A stretch of 64,000 nucleotides of DNA from Apostichopus japonicus (Eukaryota; Echinodermata; Holothuroidea; Aspidochirotida; Stichopodidae). Below the pieces are notes generated by a model. That model did not search any database, was not told the origin of the DNA, and saw only the letters and a program-made list of their open reading frames with translations. The translations under genes were made by a program, and so were the position numbers. The DNA lies in the NCBI RefSeq assembly GCF_037975245.1, contig NC_092565.1, positions 6,688,999 to 6,752,998 on the forward strand, read 5' to 3'. Of this stretch, positions 26,301-40,559 are shown piece by piece. Each line of letters begins with the position of its first letter. The stretch's first letter is position 1.

Positions 26301-28819
26301 AATATTAGACAAAACAACATTGTCAATAAACGCTCAGCCTCATTTACAGTGTCGAGTTTGCTTTGCCTCTATCGGTTGTAACTTTTCGATATTCTCACCA
26401 CACAATGTAGACTACTATATAGGCGAATTACATACCCCTAAGGTGGGCTGCACCTATACATTCAATGTAGGTCCTCAAATCAATACAGCCAAAAATGTGT
26501 GTCCCACATAACTTAATATCACGTTTTATTTGCTCGTTGTGGCTGGGTGATATCGATGTCGATCGACCTATAAGTAGCAGATTATATTTTAAGATATCTT
26601 ATCTTCCATCAGGTAAACGGTTCACGCGTTTCATTTTGACCCGGTCAGAATGTGACAAAATTCAACTCAAAATGACAATTTTTGGAATAAAAAGACCAGT
26701 ACTTCATATTTCGATAGTTGCAGTTATGTATGAACAGAAAGTCTTGGACATAGGCACAGTTTTCTGCCGAAGAAATGCCATATGATAGAAAAACGGCTCG
26801 ATTTTCAGCAATGTTGGTCATAATATGGTGGCATAGTCATGCAGTATTCACTGCACAACCTAGAATGTTAAATTGAGGGCGCTTTTCAAGTTCCATTCAT
26901 TCCCACTTGCGCATAGTCTGCCTACATGTTTGTCGGTACTGACCCTGTCTGTGTATTGTATCATATAATGTCCTGGTAGGGGGGGGGGGGCGGTATATGG
27001 TACATGTGTCCTCCTAATGACCACAAAGAGACAATGTGTGTGCAATTATTAATGATATAAATCAAAGTGAGCGGGTCAGATGTCTGAAATCTCATCGATT
27101 ATGCTCTGGTAACAATACTGAAGTAGTGTAAATGTTTTCAGTATACGTCAGCGTTTAAGTCGCAATTAGACTTACACAATATATCCCGCTATGAAACTGA
27201 TTTTTGCATTATCATTATTATTAATTAATTCTTCCATAACAATATTTACTCAAAGCATTCGTTTAATTTTTATTTTATTCTTCAAATCAGAAAGACTAAG
27301 GTAAATGACCTTTTTTTTTTACGTTTTCAAAATTAATAAATAAAATTCTATTAACAAAAAAAAAACCCTCGTTTATGCGACGAATCGTTTTGAAACGAAT
27401 GGACTCAGGATATATGTGCTAATTTACATTGCTATGAATAAAATATCTTCACGACCATCACAAAAAGTAGGACACGACAGTCGAGTTGAATCGGTTTGTG
27501 ATTAGTCAGACAGTATTCGGTCTGTTTTATAATATATGAAATTCACAGAGGTTGGCAAAAAGTCAAACATCACAATTAAAATTTGTGGCATAAAAAGAAA
27601 AATCATTTTCTGTATTAAGCTAAACCGTCTGTAACACTATAATTAAGAAAACGCAGATGAATCATGTGTGAGCTTTGCATGGTTTGGTCAGAATTTCGTA
27701 AACTTACTATCCACAACAAAATGCATCTGACAAATGGGGGGGGGGGGGGGGGGAGTTGTAAATGTGTATGATATTGGTCGAACGAATAAACGTTGAAATT
27801 CTTTGTAACTTTCTAACCTCGACTTTAAAATCTTTATCTTCTCCTGCATGCTCATTGTTCTGCTATGTATGCCTATTATAGCTGATCGAAGTTATATACG
27901 AAAAAGACAAAAGTTTAAAAAATAAAAACTTGAATTGGTTTTGACAGAATGATTTATCTGGCGTGTTACGCGACTGCGAAATGGGGGGAGGAATTTTCCG
28001 CCTAATTAAGATCGTTTACAAACAAAAAATTGTTGTTAGCTGAACCATCAATTACCAAACCCATTAGAAAGATCATTAGGTGGAAGTTCAAAACTCCAAT
28101 AAGACAAAAGAAACCCCCAAATGACGAACACGCTGCGCAGTGCTTTGGTTGTAAGCCTTAGTCAAATAGTGGTTAGTTTGCGAACTATAATAGTACTTCA
28201 ATCGCGCAAGTAGTATATACACCTCCCATGATGGATGACTGTGTGTGTGTGTACATCAGTAAAACCAAAAATGGTGTCCGTGGAAACTATATGATGACGT
28301 TATTTAACAAGTGCCACCGAGAAACCTTCCAAAAAGTGTTCCATTGTTTGTGAAAATAAATCGAGTTTATAACGAGTCGAACAAATACGAGAGCCTTGCA
28401 TGTGGATGTATATATAATCATGGATGTGTGTATATATATCATACACGGCGACTTTGATGTGATATATATGGAGATATAGTGTTTGGACCTTGGGAGCCGT
28501 ACTGCATGCACGACATGCTAGAACGACGAGAAAGTGGAAGAAGGATCGAGCTCCATGCATGACAGATGGCAGTATTCCCAAGCATGTACCCCCACCCCCC
28601 CCCCCCCAACATTCAATGTTATGATTATTTACATTGTGACGTATAAAGTCACTGACTGACAGTGTACAGCTTTTACCACTTACAAGTGTGAAACCGGTTA
28701 CGACAGTACATAATATCTTGTGAACGCTACTACGAAATCATGCATGCAACTAATCCCCCCAAACTCTAACTTCGTATATAGGGCCTATGATTGCTAGCTG
28801 AGGGTTATCTAAAGCAGGT

Positions 28820-29040
28820 GTAAAATGATCCCGGGTGGGGTAGGGGGGTGTATACCATTTCTAACTGTGAGACATATCCAGAGTAATTATGAGAGCACGC
28901 TATTATTTTAATATATGTAATTTCTAAATATGCTTCAGAATGCACCATTTGGCGTCTAAAATTTTGCTGGCAGTTGAATCTCAAAAAGTATCTTGATGAC
29001 CCCTGGTCAATCCCTCCCCCCCCCCACACGCCCCTGATAC
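28820..29040 (-). repeat. Dispersed repeat related to 23240-23395
   Basis: It is bounded by G- or C-rich runs at both ends, with GTGTATACC at one side and GAATGCACCATTTGGCGTCT near the other. The 23.2 kb copy has GGTATACACC and GAATGCACCATTTAGTATCT in the same order and at a similar spacing. No open frame in it is meaningful. Confidence 0.5.
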
Positions 29041-30078
29041 CTTGATACACCTCGCATTGTGTGGTATATGCCATTGGCTATATCCAATACCTCTCCTCAG
29101 TTTTATTTACCATCGTATTGGCTATACCGAAGGATCAAATAATCCCTTCTCCCCCCCCCTCCCCACCCTCTTTATCTGCACACTTCGTGCGATCTCAAGA
29201 ATGTATACACATACGCCATACTGAGACGTAAGGCCACTTGCGATAACATTCATTTTATATGTCGAAGAGTGAAGGACATCAATAGCTTTGAGAAGTTCCT
29301 GATAAGCTTCTGTGCATCAGTATATAATTTGTACAGTGAAATGAAAGACGATACGGAATTCCTCTGAAGTAAACTTAAAATGAAAAGAAACAAGAGGTGG
29401 AAAAGAAGGAAAGTGTTTTCCAGACGATTACCAAAGCTGAGACATCCTTGGGAGAGGCAGGGAGTTATCTGGATTACTCCATGGGAACTATATGGTGTAG
29501 AGAAAGAGAGTAAAGATAGGATCAAGGATAATGAGATGTAATCTAACCTCAAAGTTATCGTTATACGGAGGATTAGTTTTCCAAGATAGGCAACTTCAAA
29601 ATAAGGAAAAGAGAAATATAACTTGTTATAGGAACATTTGGTTTCCTTTCCATTGTGCTTGGAAATTGTCTCCTTTAACCTGATTTTATCTTCTCTTGAC
29701 AGTTATAGATAAAGTCGACATATTGGCTGTTATTTGCTTTACCCCTCCATCTCCGACCCCCTCCCCCCCCCCCCCCGCCCCCTCATCTGTTAACTAACCT
29801 GTATTCACGATGAAGTTGGTGTTTGTCCTATCACATGTGATATAGAGCAGTAATGATTTGAGAACAGACTGACATCTCCAACTAACAATTTTTAATTTTT
29901 AATCGTTAATCCGGTCTTTTGATGATTTTGTATTAAAGTTTCGTTCATTGGAGACAATCATTAATACCGTTACCATATATCAACTGCGTATAGTTATAAG
30001 CCTATACTGGTTACGTGTGAAAATACAAGTGTGGATGGGGGGGGGGGGGGGGAGAGAGGAGACTCTGACGTGAGGAGG

Positions 30079-30186
30079 TGACGTCATTATCGATTTTGCC
30101 CTTAAAGGAGCAGTCCAGACATCAAACATGGATGTGTTGACTCTTGATAACGGAAATAAACGAATATAGACAGTATAAACCAACAC
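30079..30186 (+). repeat. Dispersed repeat, copy 1 (GACGTCAT...TTAAAGG...TCCAGACAT)
   Basis: The order GACGTCATTATC, CTTAAAGGAGCAGTCCAGAC, then GATAACGGAAATA and AGACAGTATAAA is shared with 36108-36212. About 55-65 percent of positions look alike, so this is an old interspersed family. Superfamily unknown. Confidence 0.6.
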
Positions 30187-31769
30187 TGTAAACACACATG
30201 AATTTTCTTTTCGTTGCGCTGTAACATATCAACACTGAATCTCAACTGCCCAATGGGAACCTTTAACACTTGGATTTACTTTCTAGGATCAGTGAACTTC
30301 TTTCAGTTATGGCCAGGCAAGCTCTCCTATCATAGAAGGTTTAGAGCGATGCCGTATCAGAGATGAGAGAAATTAAATGATAATAATTCATATAGAATAA
30401 TTTAGCCTATTTACCAATCTCCCAAGGTGCAGTTCTATATCCTGCTAATAATTAGCCTGTCACCTCCCTACGTCACACTAAAGGTTCGTAACGCATAATT
30501 TCATACCAATGTCTACCAATCGCTCTGACAAAAAGTTTTTTTATTTTATATCTATATGTTTAGTACATGCGAGAACTTATAACTTTGGCGCTCGGAGACT
30601 GCATGTCAATCATACATGCTATTACCTGTTACACAACCATATAATTCTACATATATATTTCTCAGATGTGTTTGAGATGAGAAAATAGAATCCCAGGTGC
30701 AAAAATAATAAATGTCACATCAATAAATCTTTCACGAAAAGTAGGAACAGCACTTATAAATCGATCGTTAAACCTTACTACTTTAAAGGAACACTCCACG
30801 AAATACACGGATCATGACAAACATATAGTATTAAGTCGGGATACGATTATGAGAAAGTTGAACAGAGGAATTACAGTGTCTTTGGAAAGTAAAAATATGA
30901 AACCCGAAATCCTATTATAACATTTTTGTTAAAGGCTGACTCCGAACACAGGATTTGTGTCAAAAGAGCATTACAAAAACACGGTTATCAAATGTTCCTA
31001 CATCCATGGTAGCAATAATGCACCACTGTTACCGAAGTTGAACTTTTCTTTTCTTTCATCAATCTAAACGACTGGACGACCGCGTTTAGAACCCAGCCCA
31101 TTAGCAACACACACACACACACACACAAATACTACAAAATAAACAGAAGACATATATATAGACTTCGACGTAAAGTTATAGAATTATAGAAATGGATCAT
31201 GTAAGGAACGGATATCCTCTTTGGTTTAGTTTCAATTGGTTTATTCCAAACATTGAGCAACGGTATATTTTGAAAGGTAACAGTCTTGAAGACATTAGCC
31301 TGTTACTACACTGACTGATATGCAGCGATATATACTTATTTTGCGGACCACACAAGGTCATTCTTTAAATAGGTTTTTTTCTTTATCTCAGCTCAATGTC
31401 GGAAACTTGATTGGCAATTTCGTAAGCAAAAGTAAAAAGTGTCTTTAAAAACAGTCAACATTTTCGAACCTCTGATCAGGCTCTTGATATCTCTCTCCCG
31501 TACATTGAGGTTCTCCTTCATTTTCCCTTCTTCTCTCCCTCCCCACTCATATTTTTCACTGCCAGTCACACACCATGATAAGTGTGTACGTGATTAATTA
31601 TCAACAGCCCCCTCACTTCAAACCGGCCTTCCGGGGCCATAGTCACTTGGATACATAGTTCAAAACTTGTGCTTCTTAGTCTGAAGCAGCTGGACACCTC
31701 CGAGCTTTCCTCATTTTGAAATCAAATTACGAAACCAATTTGAGCGCGGTATTAACCCACCCCTACCGA

Positions 31770-31860
31770 TGCCTCCCCCTGCACTGCCCTTTGCTGCCTA
31801 TTCTATCTCACCACCACCCCCCCTGCCTATTCTATCTCACCACCACCCCCCCCCCGCCTC
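31770..31860 (+). repeat. Tandem C-rich duplication
   Basis: CTATTCTATCTCACCACCAC followed by a C run occurs twice in a row. It is simple-sequence expansion with no coding significance. Confidence 0.85.
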
Positions 31861-34800
31861 CTGCTCTCCCCATCTTCATATGTATAAGTTAGGAGGTTTT
31901 GCCCATCTCGACGTTCAACCGATGCCCATCTCGAAAGCAACATTCAACTCCTTTAATCTGTTGGCCTATTTTGACGTATGGAATTTACAACGGTGAACTC
32001 TATATGCATGGCTGCCACGTGCCAGAGATCATTTATAACCAACCCCTTGTGTAACGTATGTTCAAGCAACAAAACCAACCATGTTTAACGACGTTGTAAA
32101 ATGTCAAGGAAGCAATATAAAATACGAAGAAGAAAGAGTTTAAATTGCATAAGTTTGTGATCCCCCCCCCCCCCCTTTGATGCTGAATTTAGCCCGTTTT
32201 GAGTGCATGCTTCACCTGTATATGTTTCAATAAGTATATATTATACTATATGACATCACATTTATAATTACAAAATGACGTCTTCCAGACAGGACCCAAA
32301 ACGGAACAAGATTTTTCTGTTCTTTATATCCCTTTAAATAAACGACCTTATCAACTTTACTCGGCTCGTATATAATTCGCAGTGACTCCCCATACAGTGT
32401 TCGTTTGAACAGTCCAAAATTGAATCAATTTGGCACAATGAAATCTAGCCAGATGAAATTAACTAGATTTATTCTCTGACAAATCTGTCTCTTTATGGGT
32501 GAGATAGAAAGCTAAAAGGTATGACAACGGCTCGGTATTTTTGTATGATTATCTTGGCAGTTGACATAACAGACCCCAATGGAGTGGTTTAATTTCTTCT
32601 CAATTTATGGGCTACTTCTGTATTTATGCCAACCCCCGTATATGGGTTTGGGGTGCATCACTTTAAAGATATATACATCTCAAAATTCGCCTTCGGAGTT
32701 GCAACAAAATTCGCCGTTAAAAGTTATGCATGAAAACGTAAACTGTATCTTTACCCCTATACCGGAATGGCACCAGGAAGGATGAATTACATACAATTTG
32801 TGAAGCACAAAATTTTCGTATTGATTATTACTTTGGATAGCATATTGATTATGAAATAATCCAAAAGATGGTAACCAAATGTATTTCATAGAGTGAAAGG
32901 CTTTCCACTTATTATGGAAGAAGATTTGCATGGCTCAGTTATGACAAGCTAAAATAATGGAAGCTTTCACATTTCTTGGTGATAGCGAAATCTAGAGTGC
33001 TGGAGTTGGTACCTTGATGGTGCTATTATTACTGCGATTGCTAGCATGTAGCTAGGATTCGATTTATCTTTTCGCAAAAGTTGGCCGAGGTCCGTCTTGG
33101 GAAGGCGATATAGGAGCGGTGTCCCCTTTCCTATGACTATGAGAATTATTTTGTTTTGCGTTAGGTGCAAAATGGTACAATCGTGTATACCATTTTAACT
33201 ACATTTACGTACTGCTAGTTTAGAGGTTGCCAGTTGCTTCGCGTCCCTCAACTCCCCCCCCCCCTTCCGCCTCCCTCTTCCCAGTGGGTAGGGCCCATTG
33301 TAAAAGTAGCATCCCCCGTTTGTGATTTACATAGGATGTTCATTGGATGTTTTGGTGTGATAGGTGTGACCAAAATGCTAGTAGCTGGAGAAGGGATGGA
33401 GAGTTCGAGCTTCGAATGCATAAAAGGTAAGCAAGGAGCGCGAAGCTTACACACCCACGCATCATGGAGATCTTTGCGCGCACGGATATATATCTGTACT
33501 TTTTACCTCTCCCCTCGTGGAACAGCGATACACATGTAGGCTTATAACGGTAAATTAGTTTATTAGACATGATATAAAACACACAGCTAGGGCGGTTGTA
33601 CTTGAAGTAAGCACGTGTAATCTGTTTTGATGCACAATAGAAAAACACATGTTATGTTTCAAATTGTTTTCTTGTTTTTTAAATTGGATTGGGAACGGTT
33701 AAGTTCCTACATTGTTTAAAAGTTCAATATCCTGAATACGAACGAACGCGAGTGTAAATTAAACCTTGTTTGTGTCTGGCACAAATTTGAATGGTCAAAA
33801 CTTCCAAAAACGTTACTTTTTACAACACCTAGCAGTTATATCAAGCTCAAATTCGGAGACCTGCAAGGTATGCGAATTATATGAATCGCGAAAGAATGCT
33901 TTTGAGAATTTTTATGGCATTTTTGTTAATTTCTATGGCAGGATAACAATATACAATGGGGAAGGGGGGGGGGGCTATTTGAGTACACTTGAGATCGGAA
34001 GATACAATTTTAAGACGTGTAAATTATTCTGTAAATTACCTGTAAAAATAGGAGGCAGTGACAAACGACTTCCGGTCCTTTTTCCAGTTCCAAGATTCCA
34101 GTCAACGATGGTAGATAATTAGTCAATTACCGTAGAGTATAATAATTCATTGAATAGATTAAAAATCCACAGAAATAAATATTGTACCTCCGTTTTCTAA
34201 CGAGATATAATAAAGTAAAAATGAAAATGGCGGCTCCTGAAAATTAGTTTTGGGAAAATTCCGTTTCTTCCCTCCTTCCTTCCAAATTCTACATATATTA
34301 GCAATATAGTACGTTGCAGAATTAATGTATATAGATAACCGTTTGAAGGATTGTCCAACACACCCGAAATGCAAAAAACTTAATTAATTAATTAAATAAC
34401 AAAATTAGCTCCATACCAGTTCAACTTTACTCACTTACTGCTGTCACTTTAGTCACATGCCACATAGAGAGTACTCGACTCCACACAAAAAAAACACAAG
34501 CTATATAATCTCCAAGTTCTTGGTTTTGGCAAAACCTTTCCAGTATTAATTCTCATCAGTCTTTCTTCGACATACTTTGGTTATGTATGATCGAGAGAAT
34601 ACTTGGGTCATCTCACATAGAAAGACAACTTTAACCAACAGTTTATAAACTGCGTGCAATGAGGCAGCACAACGTGAAATCAAAGGTTAAACGTTTCGCT
34701 GACATTGAACGATAACTTGGGCTCATATTTGAGTTCTTCCAAACTTATTATTCACCAAGGAGTCTGTTTGTCCAAACACAGCGAAATCGTTGGCGCGGGG

Positions 34801-36107
34801 TTTGTTTACTTACTCTTTTTTCTGTCTTTCGAAAGAAAGAAGAAGAAAAAACACGAGAAGAGAAAAAGCAAACCAAATTTAGTTATTTTCCGTCGATGAT
34901 GGATTTTTGACACTGATCTTCCACTGAATTAATCCCATACGTATAAGATATTGTTGAAACAGCGGTGAATAACTCCGTGGTTTCAGTTAATGTCATATAT
35001 ATATATATATATAGATCACAATGTGTCAATTATGACTGACATTTACATTGGAATGTGGAAACACTACTCCAACACTATATAGGCCTAGTATGGGCACTTT
35101 TGTCTCATTCGCGAAAATAATCATATAGCTTAGGCTATGATAATTATATCCAAATGGATTAATAATATATATAACTACACCCAAATGCGCGATAGGCTAA
35201 TGATGCGTCACGGTAACCTCCTTTTAGGTATGTTCCCTAAAAAGCTTCCAATGATGTTGCTGACTCCAGTTGCATCTTCCTCAGCCTAAACAAAATTCCG
35301 ATTTGAGGAGTAACAGGCTATACTGTTAAGGTATATACGCGGCACACCCCGCAGTGACGAAACCCACTGACCGGTATGGAAGGATGCGATTAGATTCCCT
35401 CCCCGTGCATTAGGAAAGTGTTATCCCACGGCGACTAAATCTGACATTTGTTTACCTAACGTCTTTGCATTGCATGCTTGGGGCGATATTTACATGCCTA
35501 TTGAAAAACCACGGAAACACCACGTTCACCGAATGGGTCCATGGTGACCGTGTGGAAGCGCAAACCATCATGTCAAAGCTTGTTGTTGATTTTTCCCATT
35601 ATGTGATGTTAAAAGGCGATTTCCTTAAAGCAGCAGTTATAGAAAGGTGGGCAGGGAATTATATGTTGTACATGCTTAGGATGGTGTATTTGTATACTAA
35701 AGCACGGGCAGAGAAATACATGCGGTCAGGCCTGGTTGATGAACTTATACCTATCTTTCCCCATCCTCCCCCATCTCCCTCCCAAATGTTCCTCCCTCCC
35801 ATCCCCTCTCTCCAGATTGTATTTTTGTATCACTTTCTACTTTTGAGAAATGACCCTTGAAGAAATGGGATGCTCATCATTTAAAGTGACTGGACTACTT
35901 AGTCTAACACACAAACCATTAGACCAGTGCCTCATATGCAACACAAAACATAAGTCTTATATGTCCTCAAATAACATGTTTACAATGCATTTACAAATTG
36001 GCGATGGGCAAATGTTGTTTCATGACCTCTGAGGGTACTCTTCCATGCGACATATTTCAGTTGAGTTATTATAGAATTGGTACAAAAATGGATTAACATA
36101 AACATGC

Positions 36108-36212
36108 TGACGTCATCATCCAGTTAGCATTAAAGGGGTATTCCAGACATTTCGCATAGTTTTAAGCTAATAAACTTGAATAACGGAATAGACATAGAAA
36201 GTTAGAAATGTT
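36108..36212 (+). repeat. Dispersed repeat, copy 2
   Basis: This is the second copy of the family at 30079: GACGTCATCATC, ATTAAAGGGGTATTCCAGAC, then GAATAACGGAATAGACATAG. A third related start, CTTTAAAGGAACACTCCACG, lies at 30782. These TTAAAGGnnnnnTCCA starts may be the ends of a MITE family, but no matching inverse ends were found. Confidence 0.55.
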
Positions 36213-39200
36213 ACCAGCCTACCCCCCCCCCACCCCCTTTTGTTTTGTTTTTTTGCTTCTTGTTTTGCTTGGACTATGATATCTCAAGGCTGAAATTCTA
36301 CCTAAAGTGATACTTGGAAAACCTGGTTAGGTTCCTCTGCTAAAAAGTAACGATTTTTTTGTCCTTTCGAGTGACGATTATGAGGGACTAAGCGACTAGT
36401 TGACATCTCATAAAGTTAATTGGAGTTTTTACCATTCCAAATATACTCTATAACACAAAGAGATCGACTAGAAGTGCGCGATTTATTGCAGCAAACAAAT
36501 CGTTTTACATAATTCGGCCATCGAGGGGGGGGTGGGGGGCTAAGTTTTCTTTATTTTCAAATTGCTCATGACTTATAAGAGAGATTTAAAGACTTGAATC
36601 TTTGCCGTTACGTATAGCCATAGCCACGAAGTCTACTAAAATACACTTGTCTCTTCAAGGTAAGAGTGAAGAATATATACCAACTGTAGTCTAGTTTGAA
36701 AAATTTCCAGAGCAGATTGGTAAACAGGGAACTGCAAGCAAAGAAATAAGACTGCGGTTATATCAAGGGAGATTGTCTTGTGAGAGCAGCTTGTCGAGTA
36801 AGCGGTGACATGTACATAAAGGCTTACGGAGTTGAATAGAGAGCTAAAAGCCCATTGTCTTGGCGCATTTCTTACTAAAGAGTGAATGTGTTGTTAATGG
36901 TGGGTGATAACTTGCTATTCAATCCTGGAGGTCTTCAAGATTTTGCGGCGTAGTATATAGGTACCGCGGAGGGTCTCACCTTGTAAGAGATGGTCACGTG
37001 TTGAATTAGATATCCCTATGACGTAATCGTCCAGTCGAATATTCCTGTGCGCTCTCCTGAATCTATTGGGGCTGTATACACATACAATATATCTGATTCA
37101 TGAAGGGAGAACATTTTGAAGAACAGGTGTTCTCAGAACAATGGTCAAAGAAGGAGCTTATCCAGTCTTGCCGGAAGTAAGTTAACATAATAAAGTCGGC
37201 CACCATCAATGATCAACACCATACACTGAAAAGTACGTCTAATAGGGAATAAATAATTCTTTGTTTATTCATTAACATTTAAGACAAAAAAGGGTAACAT
37301 TTCTGTGATCTCATATTTAATTATACAAGTTATTGGACCTTTAAATTTTAACAATTGACAAAACATAAGGTCGAAGAAGGTTTGACGGGTTTGTCACGCA
37401 GGCTTGTCAATAAATGATACGGATATTAGGCCTATATATAACAAGTATACCTGCGTCGACGACGAGAGGGGTGTGGGGAGGGGTGTTGGGGTGGGAGGGA
37501 AGAGTCAATCAAAGGTAACACAATGTCACTTAGTACATACCATCCAATAGATGTATCCAGATTAAGCCGGTTCCATGAAGAACACATGGGAATGGGAAAG
37601 GGGGAGGGGTGTGAAAAGGCGAAAACGATGCAGAATTTTCTTAATTTATTTTCGTTGACTCTACATATTTTCGGGGATAACATTCACTGGAATATTGTAC
37701 GAATGCCTTGAAACTTGCGTTGTTTACTGGACGAGAGTAGTTTTATTATTACCACGCAGCATTTAGCAATGAGTTTGCTAAATTAAATGATATAATATCG
37801 ATGCTAATACCTCGAAACATTGCACGGTACCCTGTTACCTTTTACGAACCCAACTTGTCATCACGGCCGTGTTAGAGAGAGAGCTATGACGAAAACTCCC
37901 CCACCCCAACCCCCTCCCCCCATTCGAACATATATAATGTATACATGTTTAAGATTCCTTCATGCACAACTGAGATTGCTGACTTGTGCAAGTCTGAATA
38001 TGACATCACGCGAGCCAACAACACATGCTTCAAGTTTGAGAGGTTTTACTTTATTTAGTACCTTCTTATTTTCTGTAACAGAGATGAGATTTTCAAAATA
38101 CTGAATCTAAAAGATTCAATTTCTTCACATCACGTCATGACATTTGTTTCATTGTCAACCCTGTTAAAAATTAACTGTGAAAAATATGGAGAAGAAAAAA
38201 TAGTAAAAGGAGATTGAGTTCCCAAGAAGCAACATAACATCACACAGCTTGTAAAATGATGACAGCTCCCAGACATTACCTTTAAAGTAGGATTTCTCCC
38301 AAAATGAAACAAGCATATTCTTAGCTATTTGGGAGGTGGCGGGGGGGGGGGGGTGTGGGCAGGGGGTTCTTTAACACAACGAAAGACCTCTGTCACATAA
38401 GTTAGATAAATGTGACAATTGGGTCTGTGTCAAAAACGATACGAAAGCAATTCGTCACTGCTTCGACTAGGCCGAGTAATGTTACGTTGATGGTAACTTA
38501 TATAAAACCTCCCCAGCAAACCACGACGATATGTTGACTTTCACAACTCGACGGTATATACATCATGCGCTATATGAACTTGATGAGTCCGGCCGGCCCA
38601 CCTGTGATGTATTTTAGGGCTGTCAATCACGAAGGAAGGGCTCCTTGGGGAACCTAGCCAATTTGTTGGATCGTAATGTCAGATTCAACATTTCCGTCAA
38701 ACCCATATACCACCACTGGGTTTTATTTGTTTTCTGCTGTACACCAGATATATCCACATATATATATATATATATATCCGACATCCAGACAAATACAAGA
38801 AGGTTTCTGGTATATAAACAGAGATAGAAGGAGGAGGTCAATTAATTTCCGACTGTCAAGTTCGCAGGGAGGAAGGAGAGACAATTCCATATCACAGATC
38901 GTTGCTAAACGCCGAAGGTTTGATGTGGTTTCGAACTCCACATGGTGCTTTCATGCATGTCAATAGTTTGGAGTTAAAAACATGTCGAGGATAGGATGGC
39001 ATATTCTATATATGTTCATGAAGAAAAATAAAGTAATATGAAACACAAACCCTTCACGAGAAGGAGAGAAAAAAAACCTGAAAGAATCAGTAATCTTACA
39101 TTTGACTATCCGTACAAGACCGTTCGTGACAGTATCAAGACAGTATTAAAAAAATACCTAAAACAATAAATCACAATATTATCAAAACAGTATCGTGTTC

Positions 39201-40243
39201 AATTAATATAACAAAATATCTGAAGATTGACATTGCAAGTTTGATAATTAGTTTTCAGTGGTTTTCAGCCGCTCGTAGCATCATACGTTTATTTGACAAC
39301 TGGGAACAATAGACATTGAGAGAGAGAGAGGGAGAGGGGGAGAGGGGGGTGGACTGGGTGGGATGGAAACCATTATGATGTTACTCTAGGAGCATGTGCC
39401 TGGGAATGCATGGCACGCACCGTTGCACTAAAGATGAGACTCGACGTTTAGTTTAGGTTTTTATTAGTCTCCCAGAAACCATTGTGCTGTTTGTCATATA
39501 ACGCCAATGTTCCACGCGGGATGAGCAAAAGGAGTTGACCAGTGGTAACAGGGTGAGGGCGTAGGTGGAAGGGAGGGGCGGAAGACTGATAACATCTTAT
39601 ACTTCCCTATAAAAAGATTTTCCATCGAAACCCCACGAACTAGTGACGTAAAGCATTGAATATTTTGAAAGGGTCTTTGAACAATGTCTGGACTGACAAA
39701 GAACCCCCTGACCCACCCCCAAATAATAATAATGATAAATGTATAAGAACGCACCCATCAAATTGAAGGTATATAGCTCCCCGTTCTTACAATCGTTCAT
39801 AATGGATTCTCACAGGGGAAAACGTTAGCGAAACATTGCTGATGAAACTAACATCTCAGGCCGGTAAGATAACCAGGCACTCAGCAGTTATAATCTGGAT
39901 GTAATTTAAGCATATGGTGCTTTACATGATGACGCGTATAGGTTAACATATTGGTGTAAACATTTCAATGTAGCCAAAATATGACATTTGACTATTTTGA
40001 AAGTTTTTACGTATAGCAAAGTCGAATTAGTTGGTATGAAAATATCTAGTTTCCATGACGATCGGTCTCGTTGGTTCAAATTCCGAACAAGTGTCATATT
40101 TAAAAATTTAAAGTGAAACTTTATAAATCAAACTTCGTAGTTATATAAGTTGTGTTGTTTGAGACGTGAAATCTAGAACGCGGGTAAATCAGTCATGTTG
40201 TGAACTTGTGGTGCGGTATAGGACATGGAGAAAACCGTGGATG

Positions 40244-40559
40244 AAATGGCATCGCAACGGAAGGGTAGGGAAGGGGAGGGGGAACCCCACCCAAAACTTT
40301 TAGGTTAGCTTGGTGCACATTCCCCCCTCCACAAAAAAGAAAATATAGGCATGAAGAAACAAAACTCTTTGACTTATATCGACTACCGTATATCTATACC
40401 TCTTATCTCCAAAAACGGGCGTGGAGTACAGGGGTCCTATAGCGGGCCAGCTTGCATTACCATCATTTCGTGCCCCCCCCCCAAGTTACTCTCATTTTGC
40501 TCTTCTCTCCTCCCCCCCCCCCCACCCCATCCAACTTTCGAATGATGGCGACGCCACTG
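40244..40559. mobile_element. Possible decayed hAT-like MITE
   Basis: The right end reads ATGGCGACGCCACTG, the inverse of CAGTGGCGTCGCCAT, a common form of hAT terminal repeat. The left end reads AATGGCATCGCAACGG, a partial match to it. The interior is G-rich at the left and C-rich at the right. No target-site duplication is visible, so the call is weak. Confidence 0.4.

Larger units (their letters stand above)
22236..40243. other. Intergenic interval; no supported gene
   Basis: No exon with recognisable protein similarity was found. The interval has an unusually high density of G or C runs of ten or more bases (near 23071, 25152, 26980, 27735, 28590, 29764, 30038, 32161, 33255, 36222 and 38340), a CA tract at 31109 and the dispersed repeats listed separately. 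Two longer open frames (24562-25008 and 35465-35860, plus strand) match nothing I know. Confidence 0.6.

Noticed and set aside
26101-26511. 136-residue plus-strand frame
   Set aside because: No similarity that I recognise and no supporting signals. Likely chance in a stop-poor stretch.
35465-35860. 131-residue plus-strand frame
   Set aside because: No recognisable domain, ends in proline-rich sequence from C runs, and no splice or family evidence. Left as an unrecognised open frame.
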